DNA from: Cryptomeria japonica
Lineage: Eukaryota > Streptophyta > Pinopsida > Cupressales > Cupressaceae
NCBI RefSeq assembly: GCF_030272615.1
Contig: NC_081412.1
Location: forward strand, 340,935,370 to 340,999,369
Direction: 5' to 3'
Length of the DNA stretch: 64,000 bases
In this document: positions 10,875-23,410 of the stretch, in pieces
How positions within the stretch are numbered: position 1 is the stretch's first letter
How the letters are laid out: each line of letters begins with the position of its first letter
The notes under the pieces: generated by a model
What the model saw: the letters and a program-made list of their open reading frames with translations, nothing else
Databases searched by the model: none
What the model was told of the DNA's origin: nothing
Translations under genes and position numbers: made by a program

Positions 10875-13199
10875 TATAATTCTCTCCTCATCAACAACAA
10901 CTCTCCATTCTCTTGTTTGTTACCTTATTCGACAGGTTCTTCTTCTACCAAGGTTTCTCTTCCATGATTCTCTATCTTCTTGCATTGAAAAGCATGGTGT
11001 CCTTTTCTGCATTTAAAGTAGGTTCCTCTAAACACTCTCTTTTCTTGTCTTCTATCTTCCTTTCCATAACCCTCATTTCGGTAACCTTCATTTACTTTCT
11101 TTCGGTAAAAAATTATTTCATCTCCGGTATGAATTACCATCTCGACTAACTTCCTTGTCTTTATTTTTATTTTCATAATGTCCTCAACCTTTGGTATAGG
11201 ATCTTCCTCCTTGAAATCTTCCGCCTCTACCTCATTGCTTCTGCTGATGTCTTTTATTCAACTTATCTTCTACCTTCAAGGCATACCGATAAGCTTCTTG
11301 AACACTCTACAACTTGATCAAAATGAGTTCATCTTGTATCAACATCCACAATCCATTCAAATATCAGGCAACTTATTCAATCTCATCATCGGTGTGTTCG
11401 GATCTAATGTTCAACTTGTAGATTGCTTCAGTATACTCCTTCACACTAGATTCCTTCTACTTCAGGTTCTGCAACTTCCAAAACAAATTCATTTGATATT
11501 TGGTAGGCAAGAACTTTGATTTCAACTTATTAACCATCTGCTCCCATGATTTGATCTTTTCTTTACCTCTTCTCTATCGGTCTACTTGCAAATTGTAGTG
11601 TCCTTAAATTGCAACCCCTGCAATTTCGACCATGTTTTAGGTCCTCACCTAGGCGACTGCATCTCTCTCTCGACTAAGACCTCTTTCTGCACTTTCATCT
11701 TGATTTTCCTCCTATTGTGGCCTTTATGCTTCCTTAAGACCTTGTCCGAGCCCAAAACAGGACAGGACAGGGGCGTGGCGCCCATGTCCCCCCTATTAAG
11801 GTGGCCCTAAGATGGGTCCATCCGAGCCCTTTTTCTTAATCTTCTCTTTGGGGATTTAAATCTTTTTTTGTCGGCCTTCGATGGATGAAAATTAATTCTC
11901 TTGGGCATGTTATAAAAAGAGATTCAATTCCGTCATTCGATAATAGGCAAAAATAGGCAAGATAAGGATAATAAGTGAAATGCAAGAGAAAGGTCTTCAT
12001 CAAGTAGTCAAGTCTTTAAGCATCCACCAAGTCCTTACATTTATGTGTCTTCGTCATTCATCCATTGGAGCAACATTACAACATTCATTTCCAAGCATGT
12101 GTGTGTGTTAGGGTTTTGTCATGTTACATGCAATTTCATACAACATTTGTGATTACATTCAAGAAGCAAAGTAATCATCATCATCAATTGCAAATATACA
12201 AGGTATACATTTCCTACATTTACACTTAAGTATTTGCAATTACTTTCTTTCAAGGTTGATTCCTCAACTGGGGTTTGACTGAGAAAAACCCCTATCCACA
12301 ACCCTTTTTCCCTTCTTTTATGTGTGTAGGTTGTAGGTGCGCAAGTGTAATTGCAGGATTGGACTCCATTTGTAGAGACAAAAAAACCCTTTTCAGCACA
12401 TGGATTTTCTGGAGGACCATGCACTTTCAACATGGTCCTGGTGACTTTTCTCTAAATTTGTAGGGAAAGTTTGTATCAGTCTGAATATCTCAGATCTAAA
12501 ATTACAGCACGATCCCGAACCGGTAGCTCCTCATTTCATTAATTTTATCTCTCTTTTCTAAATAATCAACAAGTCAACATTTCTATTTATAAAAGAGGGC
12601 AAATCACTTTCCAACCCTTGCGATCCACTTGGAATTCATATCCTTGTTCCCCTTGGATTTGGATCTAGTGGATTCAAGTCCCTCTTTTGAATGTAAAGTT
12701 TCTCCCAAGTGAAAATCATCCTAGTGACTTCCTTTCTCTCTCCTAGGTGGGGAGTCACTAGGGTTCAATTTTCCACTTTACACAAATGTTCCCACCAAAA
12801 AGATACATGATATTTCAACCTAGGACAAGCATATTTCCCCTTCCGATCTTCCACGGTGTTCTCAAAATCAAAATACTTTTCCATCTCTGTCATCCAATCC
12901 ATCAATTCATTTGAATCCAGCTTGCCATCATAATCTGGTGGGGTAAAATGTGGTTTGGTGGTTTCTTTACTCAAAACCCTCAAGAACCTTTCTTCTTCTG
13001 GATCAATCATTGGTTAATTTGATACTGCTTCTCCTACATCAACTTCTTCTTCATCATCTCTCACATCTTCAACATGTCGACCTCATCTCTGGGTCGTTTC
13101 AGTAGCTTCTAACCGGGCTGCAATTTCTCTCAATATTTCCATCGTAGTAGGGTCTGCATTCCCACATGCTCCACCACCTCTAGCATTTATTTGAGTCAT
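10875..13199 (-). pseudogene. gag: Element B Ty3/gypsy gag, split by a solo LTR
   Basis: The minus-strand frame starts at ATG 13199-13197. A stop lies within the N-terminal stretch and another just before 13010. The gag core follows: the motif PPDYDGKLDSNELMDWMTE, then FWWEHL at 12788. Here a 1.19-kb LTR interrupts it. Removing the insert and one copy of the duplication restores the frame, which continues into WEQMVNKLKSKFLP-like sequence (about 11550), SVKEYTEAIYKLN (about 11430) and a Gly/Arg/Gln-rich stretch. It ends in a degenerate CCHC zinc knuckle, CRKGHHAFQC, with its first Cys now Tyr (about 11000). Gag packages element RNA into cytoplasmic particles. At 10875 element J cuts it at the gag-protease boundary. 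Several nonsense codons are present. Confidence 0.9.
11594..12782 (+). mobile_element. Solo LTR (1189 bp) inserted in element B gag
   Basis: It begins TGTAGTGTCC and ends CACTTTACA, flanked by perfect 5-bp duplications CAAAT at 11589-11593 and 12783-12787. Host gag codons resume in frame across the duplication, which proves the boundaries. No internal region or second LTR is present, so it is the product of LTR-LTR recombination. I see no coding sequence in it. Confidence 0.93.
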
Positions 13200-13310
13200 C
13201 TCACACAAGTCCTCTGCAGTTATGGTTTGAATCCTCAATTATGCCACCCCAAAACAAAAATCTTATGGGACTCCACAATCTCCGAAACAAAATCTCGTTT
13301 TGATACCACT
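13200..13310 (-). other. Element B leader and primer-binding site
   Basis: On the minus strand, TGGTATCAAAAC (plus-strand 13297-13308) follows the LTR end ACTGCACCA and precedes the gag ATG by about 100 bases. It matches the first eight bases of the tRNA-Met primer site TGGTATCAGAGC. No coding sequence lies between it and the gag start. Confidence 0.7.
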
Positions 13311-13900
13311 TGGTGCAGTCAAGGTTAGGAGGTTCCTCAAAGAGAACAATCCAAACCGTGCAACAAATGAAACACAACACAAACAACTCAATGTAAAGGA
13401 GAAAATGCAGAATCAGTCTTTATTATATAATAAAATTCAATTACAAACTGCCAGCAACATTCGGGCTCACAGATTTAGCTCACAGGCCTGACTACATAGT
13501 ATCCGGTCTCAAGCAAGATTGTGAGCCAACTCTAGATCTCTGAGTCTTAATATTATTCTTCTATCTTTCATATATTCTATCTTGATTGATTCTAAAAGCA
13601 CAAATACAATGATTTATATGAAATACAAGCTCCAAGATGATCTGTGTCGGCCCAAGAAGCAACAAACACTGAAGAATGAAAAATGAAACATGTAGAGCAC
13701 AAGGTCGGCCTCCACCAAGGAATCCCTCTAGAACAACATAGAATGATGTGCGGACCCAAAAGAAAGTTCCGCCACGAACCAAGGAATGTTGGAAATAACA
13801 AAATCAAGCTTCGCAAGCTACGGGAAAGATCCCCAAGAATCACCAATAGAAAATAGGTCCAGGCGGCTCTAGTACACAGGAAAGAAAATTGTCCCATATT
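13311..13900 (-). mobile_element. 5' LTR of element B (right edge approximate)
   Basis: The plus strand begins TGGTGCAGTC immediately beside the primer-binding site, and a reverse-strand polyadenylation-like TTTATT occurs near 13418. No second copy is in the window, so the right edge is not defined. It lies somewhere between about 13860 and 14080, where element C coding sequence starts. Overlapping open frames on both strands here look like chance. Confidence 0.5.
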
Positions 13901-14099
13901 TCGAAAGTGATAACTTACCGAAAAAAAGATCTAAATGCCTCACGGACCAAGGATAAGATGGATAAACATGTCCATGAAACAAATCCAGCTAAGCAAAATC
14001 TGGTGAGAAAACATAATGAAATTCTGAAAGAAATATTGAAATTGCAAAACAAGAAACAAACTGAAAGGAAAAAAAAATTGGTTGATGCAAGATTGCCAA

Positions 14100-17000
14100 G
14101 AACTAGGGATGCTCCCACATCACCACTAGGTTGAAACATAGAGATTCCAATCGCTTTCCTTTTGTAAGATGTATGAGGTAGAACTGAGGCATATTAGGAG
14201 GAATATGACTAGGAAAAATACCAAGTCCATTATGAGGAGGAATATCCACAGGTATGGGATCTTTAGGCTTACTCAAGGACATGATCATCTCATTTTTTTA
14301 TATTTGATAATATAAGAAAAGAATGTCACTTCTAGGCTTAAGAGGTTCAGGTTGTTTAGGCCAAAAGTAATCAAGGGTGAAATTACCATACCTTACTATG
14401 GGCTGGCAAAGGCTATGATTAATTGTTATGGTAGTGCCATTATGAGGGAATTTCAAACATTTATGAATTGTAGAAGGGATAGCTTTCATGGAAGAGAGCC
14501 AAGGATGTCCCAACTTCACAATAAATTGATCCAACATAGGAATAATAGCAAAAGTGACATCTAAGCACTTAGTACCTACCTCAATAGAGAGAGTAATAGA
14601 ACCAATAGTAGGGCAAGAGAAACATCATACACATTAACGACAACATTAGATTTATCATATGTAACTTGATGCAATTGTAATATATATAGATATTATTTAG
14701 TAATCATATTCACTATACACACTGGATCGATAAGCACCCCTTGTGATAATTTGTCTTTGATCTTCACAGTGATATTTAATGGGCCATCAGGTGCAACAAT
14801 ATTCTCACTAGGATCAAAATCAACGCATAGGTCTTTAGGAGGTGTAGGTTCGTGAAAAAGATTCACAATATTGTTAGATTCCATACCAAGGTCATCAGGA
14901 GAAAAGGCAATAGACTGGGACTCAACAAAATTGGTAGAGTGAGAAGGTAAAGGATTGGTGAATATTTGGAGTTTTTATTAGGAGGAGCTACAAATTTATT
15001 TCCTTTGTCATTCAAACTAGCTACGAAAATAGTGTTATTATCAATGAAGTCTTGAATCTTATTCCTCAATGTATAATATTTCTTGGTATCATGGCTAGGT
15101 TGACAATGACATTGACAAAAGGCTTTCAGATCATGGTAGGGTGACAATGGTTTAGAAGTTTCAATTGGCTTGATGGGAGGAAGGTTCAACACATTATCAT
15201 TTATCAACCTCGGTATCATACTATGCAACGACTCAGAAAAAGGAGTTGTCTTTACTAAATTATTTGGATAAAAGGGCCACACATGATGTTGTGGCTGCTA
15301 CTTGACTATTGATGTTGTTATTTATCTTGATGTAACATTTGTTGGGTTTAAACTTTTCAAATGATTATTGAGCACCTTGATTCTTGTCAATCAGAGTCAT
15401 TGAAGAGAATGATTAAAATTGACTCACTTGAAGTTGATAATTATGAAGCACTGCACACAATTACATAAAGGAAGTAAACTCAAAAAAAAAAAAAAAAAAA
15501 GCTTATCTCTAATATCTTTTTGTCAATTAGAAATAAAAATTCTTTTAACATCATGATTAGGCACTTGATAAGCAATTTAAGAATGCAAATGCTTGTATCT
15601 ACCAATAAAATTAGTCACTTTTTTCTTTAACTCCTTGCTTACAATGAATTAATTATTCAAAGTAAATTTAAGACCAATATTATTTTAAAATTATTGAATG
15701 AAAGCATTAGCTAATTTTTGAAAAGAAGTAATAGAATAAGGAGACAAAGAAAAATAACATTGCAAAGCTTTATCCCTAAAGGTTCTAGTAAACAATTTTC
15801 CATAAGTCTTTGGTCATGAGAAAACCCACTACACAAAGTTTGAAATATCTTCATATGAGTCAAGAAATCGTCTTTTCCATTATACAACTCCAATTGAGGG
15901 ACTTCCATATGTTTAGGGGGAACTGCATGAACAATGTCATTGTATAGTGGCCTCACTACATCAAATGTGGGAACATTGAACTTGGATTGAGAAATGGAAG
16001 TCAATTGATGTTGTAAGGATTTAATAGTTGTTGGCAATTTGGAGGAATCGATTATCTGTTACATTGATGTTTGTCATTGATTTCAACACTAGCTTGTTTG
16101 GTTGTCTATCGGGTTCTGGTAGAGTGGTTGGATTGTGATGAAAATACCGTGGATATGTTCAGATTGGTGGAATTGGTTTGGTTCGGTCATTCATATGGTT
16201 CAGATGTATGTCACATTCAGTTGGTTTGGGATTTGGTGATCTAGAAGATATCATATGTTCTAGTAAGCATTTTGGTTACCGGTAAGGGTTCTATCGGTAG
16301 AGCTTTGTTGAAGATCTTTTGATGGATTCAATAAGTGGTGTTGATGCAGCTTCTATAAGCTTCTCAGGATGTTGATGGTTATCATGTTTAAGTTCCATTT
16401 GATCTGTGGTGTTGCATTCAACACCGGACCTAATGCTATTCTGTTAGGTTATGGACCGGTTTATGTAACATGTTGGTGGATGCTCCCAATACGTTACTGG
16501 TTGAATTTATTGTTTGGTTAATTTTGTTTCAATCTTAGGCCAACTTGGATTATCATTGGTTTGTGGGTTCATGTAATGGATTTATTGTATTATCTGTTAG
16601 GTGGCTGACCTAATTATTTAGGTCCCGGGTTGGTATAAATATGATGTAAGATCTCTTTCATAGATCGTGGTCATGGGATTATTTGTGTGCGAATAAAGTT
16701 GTAATCATATGCAGAGGCTTTGGTCTATCATAGGTGATTGAATTGGGTTTGTGTAAGAGGTTTAAGACCTCTGACATTGAGCTTAACAGGAACTGTACTC
16801 AGGCATTAGGAGATGCTATTCTTGCAGTTCATTCTTATTTCTAGATTATAGTCCGAAGATATTTTGTAGTTAGTGAGGCTCCTTTGTGATGAGCAGTGTG
16901 CTCTAGCTTGTTGGCCTTCCTATATGTGCAAGCCCCTTATTGTAATCACATACTTATTGCAGAAGTATAATCTAACTGTGGGTAGGCTTCCCACCGTGGT

Positions 17001-18020
17001 TTTTTCCTTTATTGGGTTTTCCACATACAAATCTTGGTGTTATGTGTTGTGGATACATGGTATTTGGTTTACGATTTATGTTTGTGCTTAATTGATATAT
17101 CTACTATTCTAATATTTGGTTTATGCATTCCAGTAAAACATTTTGTGTGCTTAAAGTTTCATAATTTGTTAACAACTGATTCACCCCCCCCCTTAGTTGT
17201 TCACCAATTATCCTCACAATAGTTTGGGCAAAGTTATTGATGGTTTCTTCGATGGATGGATTGAAATTGAACATGTTGGATTGGGATGGAGGAGTGACAT
17301 TTTTATATGTAGGTGGAGGTTGAGAATAAGGATGTGGAACATTGTGGTATGTTGGTATGGGAGATAGTTGTGAAACAAATGGAAGACTCACAAAAGGAGG
17401 TATGTAAGAATATTGATTAACAAGATTTCCCCCATGGATAACATGTCTAGGATTAACATTTTGTGTGGAAGTAGTCATGATAGAAGATGTAAATGTAGGC
17501 ACACTAGGAAAGGTTGTAGGCATAGGAATGTAATGATTGACTTGACTAGTGGGTTGAGAGTAACCGAGTACTTCAACACGAATTTTGATTGGCATGATAT
17601 TAGTGCCAAAAATATGAGAAAGAACACCACAATAAATCAACACCAATTTAATCATTTTGCACCATTCTTTTGAATCCTTCAAGCAAAGGGATTGCCTCAC
17701 TTTCCAGGTATTATTGAATTGAATCCATTTTTGAAGATTTTCAATTTCATTGTCAATCTTCTCCAATTGGTCAATGGTAACCCTAGTTAGTGATTCATCC
17801 ACATCATGAGAATTATGAGGAGAATGGGGATAAATGATGTCATTTGTTGGAATAGAGGAACACAAACATTCTCATGGAATAAGTGATCCAACTGAGGCTC
17901 CATATCCTTAGTGCTTAAACCTTGAAAAGCCTTAAGTTTATAACTTCTTCTCATGGGAATACTATATGTAACACTAATGGTAACAAAACTCAAGCACAAA
18001 TGAGGGAAATTTGTATGCAA
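14100..18020 (-). pseudogene. gag-pro: Element C Ty3/gypsy gag-protease, split by a solo copia LTR
   Basis: On the minus strand, from right to left: an N-terminal gag segment (18020-17787, then 17865-17224 after a frameshift) with Pro/Gln/Asn-rich sequence; then, past the LTR at 16029-17218, the gag core with PQLELYNGKDDFLTHMKIF (about 15910-15850). Broken gag continues through a T-run at 15481-15500. A zinc-finger-like FCQCHCQPSHDTKKYYTLRN (about 15120) has its last Cys changed to Tyr. A protease-like domain follows, with a degenerate active-site region VLIDPVCIVNMIT (14720-14700). A conserved stretch with KLGHPWLSSMKAIPST and NFTLDYFWPKQPEPL ends it near 14103. Frameshifts and stops are frequent. 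No reverse transcriptase remains on the left, where element B's LTR begins. On the right it is cut by element H. Confidence 0.85.
16029..17218 (+). mobile_element. Solo copia LTR (1190 bp) inserted in element C gag
   Basis: It starts TGTTGGCAATTTGG and ends ATTATCCTCACA. Perfect 5-bp duplications ATAGT (16024-16028 and 17219-17223) flank it, and the gag frame of C resumes across them. It has the common late block (CCCACCGTGG, T-run, TTGGGTTTTCCAC) at about 16985-17025 and a C-run near 17186. Its sequence and length match the 5' LTR of element H with F removed (1189 bp), so both belong to one family. Confidence 0.93.
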
Positions 18021-18723
18021 AAATTGAAAACTATAATTGAGAAATACAATTTGTATTGGCCATTTGGAGGAATTGATTATGTGTTGCGTTGATGTTTTGT
18101 CATTGATGTCAACACTAGCTATTTTAGCTTCTTTACCGGTATCCTTCTAGTCTCGGTAGGTTGTTTGGTTTCTGATTGGATTGGATCATCATGATCTGTT
18201 ATGATCTGGTATGCTCTGGTATGTTTGGGTTATGGAATTGTCTTATTCATGCTACTCATATTCATATTCAGTCAGTTGGTTTTGATCTGGTGATCGGATG
18301 TTATCCTGTATGTTGGCAAGCTTGGTTTGTTGTTCCGGTGAGGGTTTCACCAGCAGATTTTTATTGAAGATCTTTGATGCTATGCATAAGTGGTGTTGGT
18401 GCGGATTCTAGTGGAGATTTTGGATGCTAATGGTGATCATGTTCAAGACTTGGTTGATTGGGATAATTTCTTTAGCATGTGTGGACCTATATTGGGTCCC
18501 AATTTATCTAGGTTATGGACCGGCTTAATGTAACGTGTGGATTGGACTTCTCGATGTGTTTCTGAGATATCTTATGGGTTGGATAATATTTGTTTGGTCT
18601 CTGGCCGACATGTTTTGTAATTATGTATTTGTTTTATTGTCTGGGGCCGACCTTATTGTTTGTGGTCGAGGGTTTGTATATATATGATGTAAGATCTCAT
18701 CATAGATCATACGTATAAGGGAT

Positions 18724-21399
18724 TGTTACCAAATTTTGCACATTGTTACCAAATTTTGCACATGCCAAATTTAGTGCCCTAATGAAGCCTTTCATTCATT
18801 CATTTTGAAAAGGTCAAATCATGAACGAGAAATCAGAAACTGTACTGTTTTTGTCTAACTTGTTTGCTTCATGTACAAATACAGGAAAAGTAAGATAGCA
18901 TGTGGGTTAAAATGTGGCTCCCACGAGGGTTGAGCTCAGCATGTTGTAGATCACAGAGATATTTATGCTCCATTGCAGATGAAATGGTGTGGCTATTAAA
19001 ACCTTCAAGCAAATTCATTTGGCAAGTGTATCACCAAATCCCCTGCGTGGCTATTGGGAAAGGCCAAAAGAAACTCAGAGAAAATGTGATCGGCCTGTGT
19101 AAATTTTTTTACTTGGGCACCAAAGAGGTTTTAAAAGGCCAAAGAACTTCAAAATAGTTTCAGTTGCCAAGCATGAAGAACATTTATCCCACATTGGTCG
19201 CGGGGAGGAGCATTTTTGTATTTAAAACCAAAGTCGCATTTATCTATAGTGTCAAAGCTTACGGGCTTTTGACAAGAAGTGGCTCATGGCCCAGTGGACC
19301 CCGCATGCATGCGCATCTCAAGACATCCAAATTTTGTGACCGGCTAGCGGGAAGAGGTTAAAGGTAGAGAAAGTAAGGAAGATCGGGTGTAGATCGCGGT
19401 GATCCAATGACTGTTGCGATGGTTAGATGCTTGTCGGATATCATCGCGACTTGGCGATTGATGACATCACGGAGCAAAGGGTATAAGACCAAGGATAGGT
19501 GGTGGTCCAGTGGCTGGTGACATGGCATGGATAGGTGACTTATCGAGTAGACCTTGGTCACAATGAGTCTCTAAAAGGTTTCTTTGAAGGCTCAGTTCCA
19601 TCGACATAGGGTATATCGAAGAAATCAAAAGCAGTCCCGCCGAAAGAATAATATCGATGAAACTGTTCGATGAGACTTGTAAATAGCTCGCTGAGGGAGT
19701 AGTTTGGCTAAAAGAATGATATCCGATAGAACAAGATGCGTCGCAGGCCTGACATATAGGTGGTGCCCAGGTGGATCTCCAGAGCCAATCAGGGGGTGAC
19801 ACATGTTGACACGCGGCACAAGAGAGAAGATTAGCTCAGGTGCTAAAGATCGAGCAGTTTAAGGGAAGATCAACGGTAATCCAAAATATCTAAGGGCTAT
19901 CACCATATCGCTATAGAAAGAAGCTCGCTAGTTATCTTCATGACTTGGAGACAAAGTATGTGTGGAAAAGGTGAGTGCCCAGCTGGGTTAAGGGTCGTGC
20001 AAGTCTGAAAGATACGACAGCTGTCGCTAAGGTGCAAAGAAAAGTTGCATGCCCAGTTATCGCTGCGACTTAGCGACAAGGTGGACCCACGAGCCAACTA
20101 GGAAGTGACACACTGTGGGCCCAATAGATGGGGAGAGTGGCTAAGGCAAGTTAAAGGCTGATCAGATCATAGTTGTTCGACGGTAATCAGAGAAGATCTG
20201 ATGGTAGTCGCCAAGTTGCAGTGAGAAATTGCTTGTTCGGATTTCCATCGCGACCTAGCGACCGAGTATGGAACTATCATCGGCCATCGAAATAACATGT
20301 TTGAGGCCATGCCAAGAATTGAATAAGGAAGAATTCATTTGGGAGTGTATCATTGATCATCAGAATAAGTGTTTCAGTGCTAACCCAATGACCCAATGAA
20401 GAAAGCAATGCTAGTTACAGTCAGAAGCCAAAAGTGGTGGCAGGAAAGGTAGCGTCCAGGGATCGATGTGAAATGAGAAGAGAAGTCATCAGGTAGTTTG
20501 AGGTCCAATTTGATCTTGAGAGAAATTCTGCATGAGTCTTTCTCGTGATCTTGAGGTAATAAGGATTGATTTTTAGTGCCATATGGGTCAACCTTTAGTT
20601 GACTAAGAGTTTGAACTGAATTGCATGAGTTTTTCTCATGATTTTGAGCCTATTTTGGTGGTTTTTTATTTCTACGTGAGGATCAGTTTTCAGAAGAGAT
20701 ATTTTCAGTGGGAGTTCATCTTCACTCTTTCAGGAGATATCTTTCCTCTACCTTTTGGAAGGTTTTTGTATAAAGTGAAAAAGTTTTATCTTTCTTCACT
20801 AGTTCTTGATCATTCTCTTGCTGGTTTTAGCAAAGAATACATTCTTGTAGCTCATATGCAGTTTTACGACAGAATTCTGAATAAAAATTATCAGCTTATG
20901 CCTTATGTCTTTACAGTTCATTTTCTTATTCATGATTGAGAGCTAGTTTATTATGTTATTGTTTAAATAACCTTTAAATTTTTTGTCTCATTTATAAGTC
21001 ACGGGTTGTGCATTGTGATAAATTGGTTCATTTGGTTGATTGTGAAAGTTTTCTTTCCTTTCAATTTCTTGAAGTTTAAATCCTTTGCATGAAATATTTA
21101 TGTGTTATGAACCAGAAGTCTATTTGTGCAGATTGTTGTTTTTAGGAGAGTATCTCTGTCATTTTGAGATATCTTATTGATGCTTCACCTTGGTTTAGCA
21201 TTTGCAAGTCATTCTATTTTCATTTTTAGTTTTCCTACCCCTTTTCTCAGTAAAGATTTAGAGTTATTCACAAGGAACCAGCCCTTCATCTAGAGGTTAA
21301 TTCTCACAGGCAACCCACAAGCTTGATAATTATCCCATGTGTCACCAAGTTTCTTGAGCTTTCAGCTTGTGCATTATGGGTGCAATTTGGGTGGCAACA
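18724..21399 (+). repeat. 5' LTR of element F (2676 bp)
   Basis: It runs from TGTTACCAAATT to GGTGGCAACA. It aligns end to end with 23734-26376. Its first 20 bases are present twice in tandem (18724-18743 and 18744-18763), which the 3' LTR lacks. Open frames within it (for example 18900-19157 and 19358-20097) are not conserved in the other LTR and look spurious. The remaining sequence holds no gene. Confidence 0.9.
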
Positions 21400-21604
21400 A
21401 TGTTTGGCATTCCCAGTGGGAACCTAAACTAATCCTGATTTTAGGAGCAGACTTATTTCCTACTATTGTTTTGGGTATTGAACAATAGTTTTCAGCCTTT
21501 CAGAGGTTTTCAGCACAAATACCTGGTGACTCTGTGATCCTGTTTTCAAGATCAAATATTATCAGCATTCAAAAGATGTACCAGTAGTACCAACACTAAT
21601 TCAG
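21400..21604 (+). other. Element F leader
   Basis: About 205 bases separate the 5' LTR from the gag-like frame. TTTGGCATTCCCAGTGGGAACC directly after the LTR is the likely primer-binding region, but I cannot assign the tRNA; it is not the tRNA-Met type seen in the copia elements. Confidence 0.45.
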
Positions 21605-23410
21605 ATGGCTCAAAATCCACCAAGAAATCAGCCATCTATGTCATTTGATCAGTGTACTCCCTTGATTTTGACACAATATGATGATATACCTTTGGTTTCA
21701 TGGAAGAATTTAACTTATTTCACTGGTGAAGACCAAACAATGGTGATAGATCACATCAGAGACATTGCATCACTTTGTGCAGTTCACCATATCACATAGG
21801 AGAATATCGCCATCAGATTGCTTGCCATGTCATTTAAGGGAAAAGCACTACAGTGGTTCCGATAGCTACCTGTAGCTTCTATCAAAACCCAGGATCAATT
21901 AGGAGCTACCTTGAATGAACACTTTGAGGATAGGTCAAACATTCTAGTATTAATAAAACAACTATCTACAATAAAGAGAGCACAACATGAGCTCATGTCT
22001 GATTTCAATGATAGATTCCAAAGAACATGGAGCAGGATTCCAGTATCGATAAGACCCACCAATGACCATGCTTTCTTATATTATTTGAGATCTCTTAATA
22101 GCGATATATCTGTAATGATTCAATTTATGGGAGGTTTTACCTTTCCAGATGATTTTAATATAGCTATTAGAGCAGAGAATAGTTTTATTCTAGCTAGAAA
22201 GCTAGCTCCTGGAGCACTTATGCCAATTCTTCCAGAGATATAGCCAAATATGCTATTACCAGTCCCAATTACAACTACTATTTCAATCTTAGAGTATCAA
22301 GAAACTCCTCAGGATTTTTCTTTATCAACCCCTTCTCAGGAAATCTAAGAGTTAAAAGATGTGTTACAAACTTATAGAGGGAAGTCAGTCCTTTGCCAAC
22401 CTGAGATGCATAATCACTGCACTTACCCCAAAGAAATCCAAGGTCAAAGCCATCAAGGGCATCACAATTGCACGTTTTCTAAATATTTTGTGCAGGATAC
22501 ATATGAGAAAAAAGGTCCACAAGTTGAGGAAAATATTCCTATTTGTGTATACATGAATTGGCAAGAAGATGATGAAGATCTACCACAAGGAGAAAATATC
22601 ATGGTTTCTAGACAACAAGTTGATAGTGTCGAAGAGGATGAGTTGGCTTATCAGATTCATCTTTGCGAGCAGGAGATGGAGGGCTGAAGAAGACAATATG
22701 AAGAGCATCTTGTGAGGGTGATGGCAGCAAAGGATCAGCAAATGAAGACTTTGTTGGTTCAATTTCAGAAAGACCAGATTCTTTTAATGCCTAGTTTTAG
22801 CCAAGCACCTCCAGCCATGGTATCTTCGCCTATGACAGAAAAGGTAACACATGCAGATAATATTCAATATGAAAAAGTAGATCTATTGTTTGACGTACAA
22901 ATGATTAGCAATCTAGAACAACAAACCCAAGAGCAAGGAATGATTCATGTCGATCAATTTGTTGAGCTTCCTTTATTTGTTGATGATGATCAAGATATGT
23001 GTGAGCTAACCTCTACAACAGAAGATAAGACTAGAATAATTCATCAAGGATAGCTAGGCGTTACATAGAAGCCTACACTATCAAAAGGTTGTCCTATTAG
23101 GTACTTATCTAGAGAAAAGGATAGCAGAACATTGCAAACTATGCTTACAATTAAACATGAAGGTTCAAAGACCAAAGATCCTCATCATGAACTTATAAAA
23201 GGGGTTTGCATCCCAATCATTTCTTCATTTATAGAAGAAAGTGAGAAAGACCAACTGAAGGAGGTAGGAACTCTATTTTTCATCTTTCAAGAAGTTATAC
23301 AACTTTGTCTAAGGCATATCTTTAGCCTAATTTTTCTTGTAGCTACCAAAACTCATGCACAACATGGCATATTGTCAAGAAAGGGCAGTTACTTTTTTAG
23401 AACCAGATAA
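21605..23410 (+). pseudogene. gag: Element F Gag-like polyprotein, one frame with nonsense codons
   Basis: A single frame can be followed from ATG 21605 to 23410 (about 600 codons) with no frameshift. It is broken by stops at 21797, 21863, 22241, 22346, 22685, 23051 and 23066 (five TAG, one TAA, one TGA). Residues about 60-210 resemble the retrotransposon gag core: KGKALQWF, then LGATLNEHFEDR, then a Leu-rich region with LSTIKRAQHELMSDFNDRFQR. Downstream lie a Cys/His-rich patch near 22390-22480 without a classical CCHC spacing, an acidic region and Gln-rich helices. No polymerase domain follows. Gag would form the particle that packages F's RNA. The 3' third is unlike anything I know. Confidence 0.75.

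Noticed and set aside
14352-14564. Plus-strand frames within element C
   Set aside because: They are shadows of the minus-strand protease region, which has conserved gypsy motifs.
18900-20097. Several frames of 60-111 codons on both strands inside the F 5' LTR, and similar ones at 24000-25091
   Set aside because: They lie in the LTR and are not kept in the partner LTR; no domain is recognisable.
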